A DNA stretch of 64,000 nt from RGIG6353 sp045660745 (GCA_045660745.1 JAZREJ010000022.1:29742-93741); one strand, 5' to 3'. Counted from the stretch's first letter, positions 15,935 through 25,315 are shown. The notes: generated by a model from the letters alone, not told the origin. Made by a program: numbers and translations.

Positions 15935-17098
15935 TTAGTTCTTTTTACCCTTGAAATCGGGTACTGCAACCGGCATGCCTCCGCACTTAATGGACATTTC
16001 GGTAAGAGGAGAAATAGCCATAAGCACTGCCGCATCATATGCGTCGATGGGCATTGGTTCACCCGAGATTACGTGATTAAAGAAATCACTGTAGCAAAGA
16101 TAATCCATTCCGCCGTGTCCCGCTTCTCTTTCCTCGGGAGTAATATTTTTCCAAATTGGATGAGCGTACTCTTCAAAATACTTCTTCTCGTTTCTGAAAA
16201 TTTCATCTGTGAAGTAATGTCCGTCCCCGTCAAAATGAATCATCTGCGAGTCCTCACTTGACATTCCCTTAGTACCTCTTACGGTAAAGCGTCGGCTGTA
16301 GGGACGGGGGAGTGTCGTATCAAGCGACAGCACAACTGTCTGTCCGTTTTCACACTTGATAATTGTTGTTACAACGTCACCCTGAGCGAACTTTGTATCA
16401 ACCATTTCCGGCTTATTTGTCTTTGCCCACTCATTGATTCCCATAGCCTTAGAAGACATGGAAACAAGAGAAGTGAATCGGTTTCCTCGGTTTATATCAA
16501 GCACCTGCATGATAGGTCCAAGCTCGTGGGAAGGATAATTCTCACGATTGTAATTAAGATACTCATCAAGTCTGTAATGACGCTTTTCGCGTCCTGTTGC
16601 AATCTCATCTCTGAGGTCATGAGCATATGCTCCCTCACAGTGAATAATGTCTCCGAAAAGTCCTTTTTTCACTATATTGAGAACAGTAAGCTCACGCTCA
16701 CCATAGCAACAGTTTTCGCAGAACATATAAGGAGTCTTTGTCTCTTCCCAAACGCGCACAAGCTCAAAGCAATCCTCAACAGAGTTTGCGCCGCCTACCT
16801 CTCCGCCAACCGCAACACCCGCCTTTAAAGCGTAGAGGACTATCTCCATACGGCTTCTCCAAGAAGTGGAAACAACAACTACGTCAACCTTATCACGAGT
16901 TACAACATCCTTATAATCAACGCTTCCAAAGGGCTCGGTCTTTCCGAGATTTCTAGCCTCTTCCTTTATCGCCTCTATTCTATCTTCATAAAGGTCACAG
17001 ACGGCAACCACCTCGACCATATCCATATTAAAAAACATTTTAGTGAGACAGGTGCCTCTCTTACCAACACCTATAACGCCAAGACGCAACTTTTCCAT
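15935..17098 (-). CDS. GH109-like Gfo/Idh/MocA family protein (copy 1)
   Basis: 387 residues, colinear with copy 2 and clearly its tandem duplicate. LGVIGVGKRG is the nucleotide-binding turn. ENCCYGERELT, AYAHDLR, NYNRENYPSHE, HGGMDYL, MPIDAYDAAV and PDFKG match GH109-type enzymes. It probably removes a GalNAc-like sugar from a glycan fragment inside the cell, since no signal peptide is seen. Start at the ATG at 17098 (AGAGG upstream); the frame to 17158 runs over the promoter. Confidence 0.82.
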   Translation of the reverse strand: MEKLRLGVIGVGKRGTCLTKMFFNMDMVEVVAVCDLYEDRIEAIKEEARNLGKTEPFGSVDYKDVVTRDKVDVVVVSTSWRSRMEIVLYALKAGVAVGGEVGGANSVEDCFELVRVWEETKTPYMFCENCCYGERELTVLNIVKKGLFGDIIHCEGAYAHDLRDEIATGREKRHYRLDEYLNYNRENYPSHELGPIMQVLDINRGNRFTSLVSMSSKAMGINEWAKTNKPEMVDTKFAQGDVVTTIIKCENGQTVVLSLDTTLPRPYSRRFTVRGTKGMSSEDSQMIHFDGDGHYFTDEIFRNEKKYFEEYAHPIWKNITPEEREAGHGGMDYLCYSDFFNHVISGEPMPIDAYDAAVLMAISPLTEMSIKCGGMPVAVPDFKGKKN

Positions 17099-17129
17099 AA
17101 CATCATACCTCTTTTTAAAGTTTGATACC

Positions 17130-17158
17130 ATTCTATACCAACATCTATGAAAAGTCAA
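17130..17158 (-). promoter_or_regulatory. Possible promoter of GH109-like copy 1
   Basis: Minus strand TTGACT (17158-17153), 17-base spacer, TAGAAT (17135-17130), directly after the M14 gene stop. Confidence 0.6.
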
Positions 17159-17162
17159 TCCT

Positions 17163-18377
17163 TTATTTTAAATCTGAGAGCGCTGTTTGAATAATAAAAT
17201 TTCCATAGCACTCAAGGGCATGATAAAAGCCCTCTTTCGAATGTTCAGGGTACCAACGTGACTGATTATGCTCAATAACAATATTCGCAAGCCCAAGCTC
17301 ATTATAAGCATATCCCTGAAGATAGCAGCTGCTTTTTATATACTTTCCCGGAATGCGCACAAGGTTCGGCTCTGTCTCGTATCCCTTTTCAACAAGTCTG
17401 TGCCAAACATGGTTTATCACCCTTCGGCTTACCGTGGAATTCTTTGCCTGTATGTTAAACTGATACCACAGACCCTCAAGCGTTCCTCCGGAGGTATGTA
17501 GATCAATAACTACATCTATCTCCTTGGCATAACGCTTCATAAGAGAAGCAACGTTTCGGCTCTCTCTTTGCGAAAATGTGTCAAAGTCACGGTTAAGATC
17601 CTTTTCGTTACAATTGAATCGCCACTTTTTCTCGTAAGTGCTCCAAACATCAACCACAGGAATTACGATAAGCCTCGTGTTATGTCTAACGTGTTCAAGT
17701 CCTCTGTCGCTTCCGTCCGAATTACACATAAGCTCAATAAATCTCGCAAGCGACAAAAATCCGTCAAATTCATTTCCGTGTACACCGCTTGTAATAAAAA
17801 GCGTTTTTTCGTACTTTTCGGGAGTGAAGGTGTACACCCACATATCGTACTTTCCGCTTTCGTCAACGCCTATATTTTCGCGTGTTATATAATTGGGAAA
17901 ACGGCGTCTTAAAGGCTCATACACATTTTCAAGAAGCTCGGCACAAGTCCAGTGCCAATCTCCCCAGCTTCCCTCTCCGCCTTCAAGATGTCCCGCCTCG
18001 GGCGGATAAAACCAATCGTCGTCCGTATCGGTTTCAAGCAAAACAGGGTTTTCAAAAACGTCAAATCTTCCGCCCTCGGTGTATATCACAAGATTTATTC
18101 CATCTTCAAGGGGCGTGTACGCAAAGTCACAGCATTCACCGAAAGGAAGATTCGTGTTCTCCTCAAGCTCGCACACGTCAAGCGTTTTCGTCGCAACAGC
18201 ACATACTTTTTCGGCGGGCTCATAAAATCTGACTACATAAACATTCCCGAAAGTCAGCGGTATTACATATGATTTCTTGCCCGTAGCAAGGCTTTTTGAA
18301 GTATCCGGATACAAGTCTGTTATATATCCTCTGACGGTCACTTTGCGCTCAAAAAAAAGCGTATCGTTATTCCCCAC
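17163..18377 (-). CDS. M14-family zinc carboxypeptidase-like protein
   Basis: 404 residues. A beta-rich N-terminal domain (about 1-130) precedes an M14 peptidase domain. Zinc ligands lie in GVHGNEFDG (His and Glu) and DLHTSGG (His), LNRDF is a family element, and VIEHNQSRW carries the expected catalytic Glu. There is no signal peptide, so it may trim imported glycopeptides or peptides. GTG start at 18377, six bases after GGAGG. It leads the cluster with the two GH109-like genes and is divergent from an AraC regulator. Confidence 0.82.
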   Translation of the reverse strand: MGNNDTLFFERKVTVRGYITDLYPDTSKSLATGKKSYVIPLTFGNVYVVRFYEPAEKVCAVATKTLDVCELEENTNLPFGECCDFAYTPLEDGINLVIYTEGGRFDVFENPVLLETDTDDDWFYPPEAGHLEGGEGSWGDWHWTCAELLENVYEPLRRRFPNYITRENIGVDESGKYDMWVYTFTPEKYEKTLFITSGVHGNEFDGFLSLARFIELMCNSDGSDRGLEHVRHNTRLIVIPVVDVWSTYEKKWRFNCNEKDLNRDFDTFSQRESRNVASLMKRYAKEIDVVIDLHTSGGTLEGLWYQFNIQAKNSTVSRRVINHVWHRLVEKGYETEPNLVRIPGKYIKSSCYLQGYAYNELGLANIVIEHNQSRWYPEHSKEGFYHALECYGNFIIQTALSDLK

Positions 18378-18432
18378 AGTACACCTCCGTTGTATATGAC
18401 AAAATTTGGCACGGTATAAACGAACTCTGTCC

Positions 18433-18516
18433 TTGACTTTTTTCTTTTTACATTATAAAATCATACTATAAATTTTTGACATTGTAATGCCATATTTCGC
18501 AAAATTTACGCCATAT
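18433..18516. promoter_or_regulatory. Divergent regulatory region of the M14/GH109/AraC cluster
   Basis: AT-rich intergenic stretch with TTGACT at 18433 and TATAAA-like boxes. GCCATAT occurs twice (18489-18495 and 18510-18516), 21 bases or two helical turns apart, a spacing used by AraC-family dimers. AAATTTAC between the copies is shared with the tandem repeat at 15846-15880. Confidence 0.4.
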
Positions 18517-18555
18517 CTTGTTTTAAAAGCATGCCGTTTATTGCAGGAGGAATTT

Positions 18556-19338
18556 ATGCATCCTAAATTTGGTATAGAACGCGAAAGAAACAACAATCTC
18601 TTTTTCAAGTCATATAAAAATGACAAAGGAAAATTTCAGTTTCATTCTCAGATAGAGCTCTACTTCGTTGATAGCGGCGAAATGGAAGTAGCGGTTGATG
18701 ACTGTCACAGGCTACTCAAAGAGGGGGAGCTTTCGGTGGCACTCAGTTATCATGCGCATGCCTACAAAACGCCCGTCGAATCCCGCTCAAGCGTGCTTAT
18801 CATACCACCTCACATCTGTCCCGAATTTATTTCCGCAACCCGTCACAAGACGGTGTCAAACCCCTTTATCACCGATAAGGAGGTTGTTACAAAAATCAAA
18901 AAGCATTACAACGAGATTATAAATTGTGAAAACAAAATCACGCTGCTTGGGCACATATATGTAATTTTAGGTCTTGTTATGGATTCTATAAGTTTCGAGG
19001 AGACAGATAAGACCATCGAGCCTGAGCTTTCAAGCCGCATACTGTTTCACATAAACGAAAACTTTAAAAACGATATATCTTTAAGCTCTATTTCGCAGGC
19101 TCTCGGATACAGCCAAAGCTATATTTCGCGTTATTTCAAGAACTGCTTCAATATAGGTGTCAACAGATACATAAACATAGTACGACTCAAAAACGCCATT
19201 ACCCTCATGCACGAACACAAGCACAGTATAACCTATTGCGCACTTGAAAGCGGATTCAACTCCATGCGCACCTTCTATCGTGCCTTCTTCGACGAATTCG
19301 GATGCTCGCCCAAGGATTACATTAACATGAATCCCTAA
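18556..19338 (+). CDS. AraC-family transcriptional regulator
   Basis: 260 residues: an N-terminal cupin-like sensing half and a C-terminal double HTH (about 160-258, DISLSSISQALGYSQSYISRYFK, then a second helix pair ending GCSPKDYI). Start at the ATG at 18556, six bases after AGGAGG; the frame back to 18487 lacks a site. Divergent from the M14/GH109 genes, so it probably senses a glycan-derived sugar and activates them. Confidence 0.9.
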   Translation: MHPKFGIERERNNNLFFKSYKNDKGKFQFHSQIELYFVDSGEMEVAVDDCHRLLKEGELSVALSYHAHAYKTPVESRSSVLIIPPHICPEFISATRHKTVSNPFITDKEVVTKIKKHYNEIINCENKITLLGHIYVILGLVMDSISFEETDKTIEPELSSRILFHINENFKNDISLSSISQALGYSQSYISRYFKNCFNIGVNRYINIVRLKNAITLMHEHKHSITYCALESGFNSMRTFYRAFFDEFGCSPKDYINMNP

Positions 19339-19346
19339 AAAACATC

Positions 19347-19373
19347 GGAGACACTTCGTTTTGAAGTGTCTCC
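19347..19373. terminator. Bidirectional terminator
   Basis: GGAGACACTTC / GAAGTGTCTCC with a five-base loop and T run, between the convergent AraC and rhaB genes. Confidence 0.9.
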
Positions 19374-19383
19374 TTTTTGTGTC

Positions 19384-20859
19384 TTATTTACCGAGGATAG
19401 AAACAAATCTTTCGTAAGCCGCATCAAATGCATCTGTCCCCTGAGGCTCATAGCACTTAATCTCAAATGAACGGCGAACGACCTCTCGAGCTTCTGCAAG
19501 GTCACGGATCTCTCCCATAGCAATAGCCTGAACGAGGAGGTTACCGATAGCGGTAGCTTCAACAGGACCTGCATAAACGGGGATTCCGCAAGCATTTGCG
19601 GTAAGCTGACAGAGAGGAGCTTCCTTGGTACCGCCTCCAACGATATTGATGGAGGGAACCTTTGTTCCGCGAATCTCTTCAATAGCCTTAACAACGTAAC
19701 GATATTTCATAGCAAGGCTCTCAAAGATACAACGGATTATCTCGCCCTTACTCTGAGGAACGTACTGACCTGTACGACGGCAGAACTCTGCAATACGGCG
19801 AGGCTGATCTCCGGGAGGCGTAAATTCGGGAGAATCAGGATCTATAAAGCACTTGAGAGGCTCGGAAGCCATTGCCATATCCGAAAGCTGATCGTAGGTA
19901 GTCTTTTCGCCTTCTCTCTCCCACTGTCTCTTGGATTCCTGCTCGAGCCAGAGACCCATGATGTTCTTGAGAAGTCTGATAGAGTTATCAAATCCGCCCT
20001 CGTTTGTGAAGTTGTACTTCTCGGTGAGAGGATTGATAAGGGGTTCAGGGTATTCACAACCCATGAGTGACCATGTACCGCTACTGATATATACGAAGTC
20101 CTTGTTATCGGAGGGAACGCTGACAACTGCGGATGCGGTATCGTGGGATGCAACGTTAACAACCTTAGCGTTAAGCTTACCAATCTCATCGGTAACGCCG
20201 GGAAGGATATCTCCGAGTACGTTTCCGGGCATTACTATCTTCTGGAGCAGATCGGTGGGAAGACCGAGAGCCTTCATCATATCATACGCCCAGTCGCGCT
20301 TCTTCGCGTCAAGCATCTGAGAAGTGGAAGCAATGGTATATTCACACGCAGGAATACCTGTGAGGAAATAGTTGAGAAGGTCGGGAATGAAGAGGAGCTT
20401 ATCCGCAACGTCAAACTGCCAGGGATGAGCGCTGTTCTTGGTTGCAAGAAGCTGGAAGAGAGAATTGAGGTTTACGAACTGAATACCTGTAGTCTTATAA
20501 ATTTCAGACTTGGGAACAAGCTCAAAAGCCTTCTCCTGCATACCTGTAGTACGAAGGTCACGGTAGTTGTAGGGGTTATCCATAAGCTGACCGCACTTGT
20601 CGATAAATCCGTAGTCAACGCCCCATGTATCAATACCCATGGATGCAATGTCTCGGTCGTCACTTGTGGCGCACTTGCCCATAGCAAGCTTGATTTCGTG
20701 GAAAATTCTCATAATATCCCAACGGAATGCACCATTGATGAGAACAGGCTCGTTGGGGAAACGGTGATTCTCTCTGAGAGAGAGCTTATCGCCGTCAAAT
20801 GTACCTACGATGCCTCTGCCGCTAGAAGCGCCGAGGTCGATTGCAAGCATTTTTAACAT
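19384..20859 (-). CDS. rhaB: Rhamnulokinase
   Basis: 491-residue FGGY-family kinase with the rhamnulokinase N-terminus (AIDLGASSGRGIVG), GIDTWGVDYGFID and a C-terminal NIVGGGTKE / ANACGIPVYAGP. It phosphorylates L-rhamnulose. No isomerase or aldolase of rhamnose breakdown lies in the window, so it is an orphan here. GAGGTG precedes the ATG; a near-consensus promoter lies upstream. Confidence 0.93.
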   Translation of the reverse strand: MLKMLAIDLGASSGRGIVGTFDGDKLSLRENHRFPNEPVLINGAFRWDIMRIFHEIKLAMGKCATSDDRDIASMGIDTWGVDYGFIDKCGQLMDNPYNYRDLRTTGMQEKAFELVPKSEIYKTTGIQFVNLNSLFQLLATKNSAHPWQFDVADKLLFIPDLLNYFLTGIPACEYTIASTSQMLDAKKRDWAYDMMKALGLPTDLLQKIVMPGNVLGDILPGVTDEIGKLNAKVVNVASHDTASAVVSVPSDNKDFVYISSGTWSLMGCEYPEPLINPLTEKYNFTNEGGFDNSIRLLKNIMGLWLEQESKRQWEREGEKTTYDQLSDMAMASEPLKCFIDPDSPEFTPPGDQPRRIAEFCRRTGQYVPQSKGEIIRCIFESLAMKYRYVVKAIEEIRGTKVPSINIVGGGTKEAPLCQLTANACGIPVYAGPVEATAIGNLLVQAIAMGEIRDLAEAREVVRRSFEIKCYEPQGTDAFDAAYERFVSILGK

Positions 20860-20890
20860 AGTGTCACCTCATAATAATATTATTGTATTA

Positions 20891-20920
20891 ATTATAACCC
20901 CAAAAGGGATATTTTGTCAA
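20891..20920 (-). promoter_or_regulatory. Promoter of rhaB
   Basis: Minus strand TTGACA (20920-20915), 18-base spacer, TATAAT (20896-20891). The spacer contains CCC/GGG arms around TTTT, possibly an operator half-palindrome. Confidence 0.85.
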
Positions 20921-20939
20921 GGACAATGAACATAAAAAG

Positions 20940-20963
20940 GCGGTAAAACCAAAGTTTTACCGC
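20940..20963 (-). terminator. Terminator after ispE
   Basis: GCGGTAAAAC / GTTTTACCGC with a CAAA loop; A run on the plus side gives T run on the minus strand. Confidence 0.85.
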
Positions 20964-20970
20964 TGTTTTC

Positions 20971-21822
20971 TTACAATATATACGCAAAATATGACAATAT
21001 TCTGTCCTCTCTCAGAGAGCGAAGTGCACGCTCAGCAAGATATCGCTTTTCAAACATTCCGAACACCGTCGGACCCGCCCCTGTCATTCGTGCGGCAAAT
21101 GCACCAAGCTCCAAAAGTTTTTCCCGAAGGGATGCAACCTCAGGACACTCAGCAAAAATATTGGACTCGAAAACATTACACATTCCGTTTTTCAAAAGGG
21201 GAAAATTTCCGCTCTCAAGCGCCTTTATTACATCGGTATGAGAGCCTGTAAAGGCAGTCTGATATGTATCAAAATCGGAATACACCTTAGCGGTTGAAAG
21301 CTTTAGTGCATTCTTGGCAACAACAACGTAAAGCCTTTTAGGGGACGGCATTATCGGAGTAATAATCTCTCCTGTTCCCTGACAGAGAGCACTCGTCTCG
21401 GTCATACAAAACGGCACGTCGGAACCAAGCGACAGGGCGAGTGCACCTCTTTTTTCGTCATCAAGTGCACCGTAAAGACGTTCCATGAGCTTTATAACAG
21501 TGGCAGCATCAGCGCTTCCACCGCCCATACCGCTGTTTGACGGAATAAGCTTTTTTAGTGTTATTTTTACGCTCTCGTCTTTGATTCCTTTATACTCAAG
21601 GTATCTTTTAGCAGCAACAACACACAGGTTTTTGTCATCGTTTCGAAGATAAGAGGCATTTGTCTCAAATTCAAGCGCTTCGCTCTTTGTAACACTTATC
21701 TCATCATAAAGGGAAATATGCGACATTACAGACGTTATTGGGTGATATCCATCGTCCCTCTTTGCGCCCACTTCAAGTGTAAGATTAAGCTTTGCAGGAG
21801 CGCGCATTGTTACAGACTTCAT
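20971..21822 (-). CDS. ispE: 4-diphosphocytidyl-2-C-methyl-D-erythritol kinase
   Basis: 283-residue GHMP kinase of the MEP isoprenoid pathway. APAKLNLTLEVGAKRDDGYH is the N-terminal signature, IPSNSGMGGGSADAA is the ATP-binding loop and MTGAGPTVFG is the C-terminal glycine motif. The start overlaps the plsY stop by 4 bases. Last gene of the DUF512-der-plsY-ispE operon. Confidence 0.95.
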   Translation of the reverse strand: MKSVTMRAPAKLNLTLEVGAKRDDGYHPITSVMSHISLYDEISVTKSEALEFETNASYLRNDDKNLCVVAAKRYLEYKGIKDESVKITLKKLIPSNSGMGGGSADAATVIKLMERLYGALDDEKRGALALSLGSDVPFCMTETSALCQGTGEIITPIMPSPKRLYVVVAKNALKLSTAKVYSDFDTYQTAFTGSHTDVIKALESGNFPLLKNGMCNVFESNIFAECPEVASLREKLLELGAFAARMTGAGPTVFGMFEKRYLAERALRSLREDRILSYFAYIL

Positions 21823-22586
21823 TTAGTATCCTTCTTTTTGAAGCTGAATTTGTTTTCGGTTCGATTCATAAGTCGTTTTATATTCTCTCGGTGCATTATT
21901 ATAATAATAGCGGCAATGAGCACGGTGATTATAGCCTCTATTCCTCCTTGCTTAGGTACAAAAGCGTCTTTAAGAAGCGGAAAGAAGAATGCACAAATAA
22001 TACTTCCGAGTGAAATATACTTTGAAAAATACACTATAGATATAAAGATCAAGATAAGGCAGAAGAAAATTACAGGCTCAAGAACAAGGATCGTCACCGC
22101 CGAAACGACAACTCCCTTTCCGCCACGGAACTTATGATATATCGGGAAAATATGACCGAGTATACAGAACAGTCCAGCAATATATGCACCGCCGTTGCCC
22201 ATCAAAAGCATTGCGACAAGAACTGCCACTGCAGCCTTAACACCGTCAAGAACCAAGGTAAGAATGCCAGCTTTTCTGCCGTAAGTTCTCAGCATATTGG
22301 TAGCGCCAGCATTTCCGCTTCCGTGAGACCTGACGTCATCCTTATGCCAATGCTTTGACAACACTACCGCAAAATTAATACTTCCGAGAAGATATCCGAG
22401 TAGCGCACAGAAAAAGAGCGCCGCTCCGAGTACCCACCCGTGTCCGTAGGACATTGCGTCAAAGAATACCCCGTCGAAGCTGAACTTATAATATCCCTCG
22501 GGAGTATCAGCGCCAAGCGGGATATTATACTTTTCAATAAATTTACCGAGTATAAATCCAAAATCCTTTATGACAGCGAAATTCAT
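21819..22586 (-). CDS. plsY: Acyl-phosphate:glycerol-3-phosphate acyltransferase
   Basis: 255-residue integral membrane acyltransferase making lysophosphatidate from acyl-phosphate. GSINFAVVL, then DVRSHGSGNAGATNMLR, and KFRGGKGVV are the PlsY motifs. The N-terminal stretch of about 50 residues before the first family segment is longer than usual PlsY (about 200 residues). It overlaps der and ispE by 4 bases each. Confidence 0.92.
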   Translation of the reverse strand: MNFAVIKDFGFILGKFIEKYNIPLGADTPEGYYKFSFDGVFFDAMSYGHGWVLGAALFFCALLGYLLGSINFAVVLSKHWHKDDVRSHGSGNAGATNMLRTYGRKAGILTLVLDGVKAAVAVLVAMLLMGNGGAYIAGLFCILGHIFPIYHKFRGGKGVVVSAVTILVLEPVIFFCLILIFISIVYFSKYISLGSIICAFFFPLLKDAFVPKQGGIEAIITVLIAAIIIIMHRENIKRLMNRTENKFSFKKKDTK

Positions 22587-23911
22587 TCCTTATCCCCCTT
22601 CTCGCGGATTATAAGCTTTATAGGTGTACCCGCAAATCCGAATGTGTTTCTCAGGCAGTTTTCTATATATCTCTGATAAGAAAAATGGAAAAGTTCGGCG
22701 CGGTTGCAGAAAATAACAAACGTGGGAGGCTTTACACCTATCTGTGTCATGTAGTAGATTTTTAAGAACTTACCCTTATCGCTGGGAGGCTGAACACGAC
22801 TTGTCGCCTCGGCAAGCACCTCGTTGAGCATACCTGTTGAGATTCGGGTGGATGACTGCATATTAACGTAGTTTATCTCCCCAAAGAGCTTATCAACACG
22901 CTGACCCGTCTTAGCCGAAATGAAGTGGATTGGCGCATAGGTCATGTAAGAGAGCGCTTGATAAACCTTTTCGGTAAATTCCTTGTGGGTGGTATTATCC
23001 TTTTCCACCGTATCCCACTTATTAACGCAAATAATAGATGCCTTACCCGCCTCGTGAGCAAGACCTGCGATTCGCTCATCCTGTGCGGTAACACCCTCGC
23101 CTGCATCAACCATGATGAGACAGACGTCGCTGCGCTCAAGGGCAAGATTTGCACGGAGTACACTATACTTCTCAACCGCATCCTCGATTTTTGCGTTACG
23201 GCGAATACCTGCGGTGTCGATGAGCACGTACTTACCGTAATCGTTATCTACAAGTGAGTCGATAGCATCTCTCGTTGTACCCGCAATGTCGGATACGATA
23301 ACTCGCTCCTCACCGAGAATTCGGTTGACAAGTGAGCTTTTACCCGCATTAGGCTTTCCGATAACCGCAACCTTGATTCTGTCATCCTCCTCTTCCTCCT
23401 CGGTCTGCTCGGGGAAGTAGGAAATAACCTCGTCAAGCACGTCACCCGTACCCGTGCCGTGAATGGAGGATACGGAAATGGGGTCATTCTCAAAGCCCAG
23501 CTCATAGAATTCGTAATATTCCATGGGGGGTGCGCCTATCTTATCGCACTTGTTTACCGCAAGTACAACAGGCTTACCCGACTTTTTAAGAAGGGTGGCG
23601 ATGTCTCTGTCCTGTGCGGTAACACCTGTGGTAACGTCTGTAAGCATTATAATAACGTCGGCAGATTCGATAGCAATCTGTGCCTGTGTGAAAATATGCT
23701 TGAGTATTATATCGTCGGTCTTAGGCTCGATACCTCCTGTATCAATAAGGGTCATTGCCCTGCCCGACCATTCGGTTTCAAAATAAATTCTGTCACGGGT
23801 GACGCCGGGGGTATCCTCGACGATAGCAATTCGCTGTCCCGATATTTTGTTAAAAAACGTACTCTTGCCAACGTTTGGTCTGCCGACAATTGCAACAACG
23901 GGTTTTGCCAT
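22583..23911 (-). CDS. der: Ribosome assembly GTPase Der (EngA)
   Basis: 442 residues with two tandem GTPase domains, GRPNVGKS at the start and GKPNAGKS near 185, each with DTPG/DTAG and NKCD/NKWD motifs, then the C-terminal KH-like domain. Essential in maturation of the large ribosomal subunit. AAGGAG precedes the ATG. Confidence 0.97.
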   Translation of the reverse strand: MAKPVVAIVGRPNVGKSTFFNKISGQRIAIVEDTPGVTRDRIYFETEWSGRAMTLIDTGGIEPKTDDIILKHIFTQAQIAIESADVIIMLTDVTTGVTAQDRDIATLLKKSGKPVVLAVNKCDKIGAPPMEYYEFYELGFENDPISVSSIHGTGTGDVLDEVISYFPEQTEEEEEDDRIKVAVIGKPNAGKSSLVNRILGEERVIVSDIAGTTRDAIDSLVDNDYGKYVLIDTAGIRRNAKIEDAVEKYSVLRANLALERSDVCLIMVDAGEGVTAQDERIAGLAHEAGKASIICVNKWDTVEKDNTTHKEFTEKVYQALSYMTYAPIHFISAKTGQRVDKLFGEINYVNMQSSTRISTGMLNEVLAEATSRVQPPSDKGKFLKIYYMTQIGVKPPTFVIFCNRAELFHFSYQRYIENCLRNTFGFAGTPIKLIIREKGDKE

Positions 23912-23916
23912 TTATA

Positions 23917-25227
23917 TCACTCCTTTATAATTTTATAAAGAAAATCGGTATCACTGTCTGTGGGTACTACCTCGACTCCAAGCTCACGCTCGACATCCTC
24001 AAGGGAAACACCGTCAAGGAACAAATCCCCCTCGTGCCTGAGTGCACATCTCGGAATGAAGAGATTTGAGCCAAGCTCCTTTCCCTTCAGCTGTGCGATA
24101 ATATCCTGACCGACGAGAAGTCCCGACACGGTAACACTCTCGCCGTAAAAGTCATTTCTTATAACGTGTACGTCACACTCTATATTATACCAAACTTCTC
24201 GGATTTTTTCAACAAGAAATCTTATATGTTCGCCTGCGGCAACACCCGTTGCGATGCTGACTCGGCGATTTTGTGAAAAATCATCTTCGTCTTCCTTCAA
24301 AAACTCAATTTCCGAGAGCACGTCGCTTTGCATGGAGCGTATCATCCCGACGCCGTTTTCAAGCTGAGGATATCCCTCGTAAAAATCTTCGTTCGGGAGC
24401 TCAAGTCCTGCCGTCAAATAAAACTCGTCGGATGCGAAAACAATACGCGTTCCGAACTTCTCCATGAAATGCTCCCCCCAGCCTTCGAGCATTTTTACAA
24501 CCTCGCAGGCGCTATCCTTATCAAAGGCTTCAAGAGGGTAAAGACCGTTTCTGTACTTTGTCAGTCCTACGGGAACTACAGCAATGCTTGCAAGTCTTGG
24601 AACAAACCGCTCAAGGTCTGAAAGTGTTTTTTCGAGATACTCACCGTCATTTACTCCGCGGCAGAGAACGATCTGCACGTTGAGCTCAAGCCCGCCGTCA
24701 TAAAGTATCTGCATCTGGTCAAGAATCTTACCCGCAAAGCGGTTGCCAAGCATCATACATCTGCGCTCAGGGTCTGTCACCTGCACCGAGATATTGACGG
24801 GAGAAATGTGCATTTTGCAAAGTCGGTGAAGCTCCTCGTCGGGGACGTTCGTAAGAGTGACGTAGTTCCCGAATAAAAATGAAAGTCGGGTATCGTCATC
24901 CTTGAAATATATCCCCTCCCTCATTCCGTGAGGGTTCTGGTCAATAAAGCAAAAGATACATTTATTCGAGCATCTTTGCTGTTTATCCATGAGAAACGTC
25001 TCAAATTCAAGACCAATCTCGTCACATTCGTCCTTTTTTATCCTGACCTTATAGCGCTCTCCGTTTTCTCTCTCAAGCTCAAGCTCAAGCTTTGTCTCGT
25101 ACATATAAAAACGGTAGTCCAATACGTCGCGGATAGGATGAGCGTTTACCGATATAAGCTTATCACTGTCTTTGATTCCCGCTTTTTGCGCGTGTGAGCC
25201 TTGCGTTACCTTGTATATCTTTACCAT
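23917..25227 (-). CDS. DUF512 radical-SAM-like protein with PDZ domain
   Basis: 436 residues. An N-terminal PDZ-like domain (about 1-70) is followed by CSNKCIFCF, a CxxxCxxC iron-sulfur motif of radical-SAM type, and a C-terminal DUF512 domain (ATGVAAGEHIRF, then VTVSGLLVGQDII). Commonly adjacent to der in Clostridia; its reaction is unknown. Start at the ATG at 25227 because AGGAGA lies just upstream; a TTG at 25251 would place that site inside the gene. Confidence 0.88.
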   Translation of the reverse strand: MVKIYKVTQGSHAQKAGIKDSDKLISVNAHPIRDVLDYRFYMYETKLELELERENGERYKVRIKKDECDEIGLEFETFLMDKQQRCSNKCIFCFIDQNPHGMREGIYFKDDDTRLSFLFGNYVTLTNVPDEELHRLCKMHISPVNISVQVTDPERRCMMLGNRFAGKILDQMQILYDGGLELNVQIVLCRGVNDGEYLEKTLSDLERFVPRLASIAVVPVGLTKYRNGLYPLEAFDKDSACEVVKMLEGWGEHFMEKFGTRIVFASDEFYLTAGLELPNEDFYEGYPQLENGVGMIRSMQSDVLSEIEFLKEDEDDFSQNRRVSIATGVAAGEHIRFLVEKIREVWYNIECDVHVIRNDFYGESVTVSGLLVGQDIIAQLKGKELGSNLFIPRCALRHEGDLFLDGVSLEDVERELGVEVVPTDSDTDFLYKIIKE

Positions 25228-25255
25228 ACGCTCTCCTTTCAAAATTTGCAAAAAA

Positions 25256-25286
25256 ATGTGTCATGCCCCAAAGAAGGCATGACACA
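25256..25286 (-). terminator. Terminator after rpmF
   Basis: ATGTGTCATGCC / GGCATGACACAT hairpin followed on the minus strand by a T run. Confidence 0.88.
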
Positions 25287-25315
25287 TCCTTTTGTTTAGT
25301 CAAACCAAGCTCCAA

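Noticed and set aside
20143..20856. 237-codon plus-strand frame opposite rhaB
   Set aside because: Antisense to a clear rhamnulokinase and without domain features.
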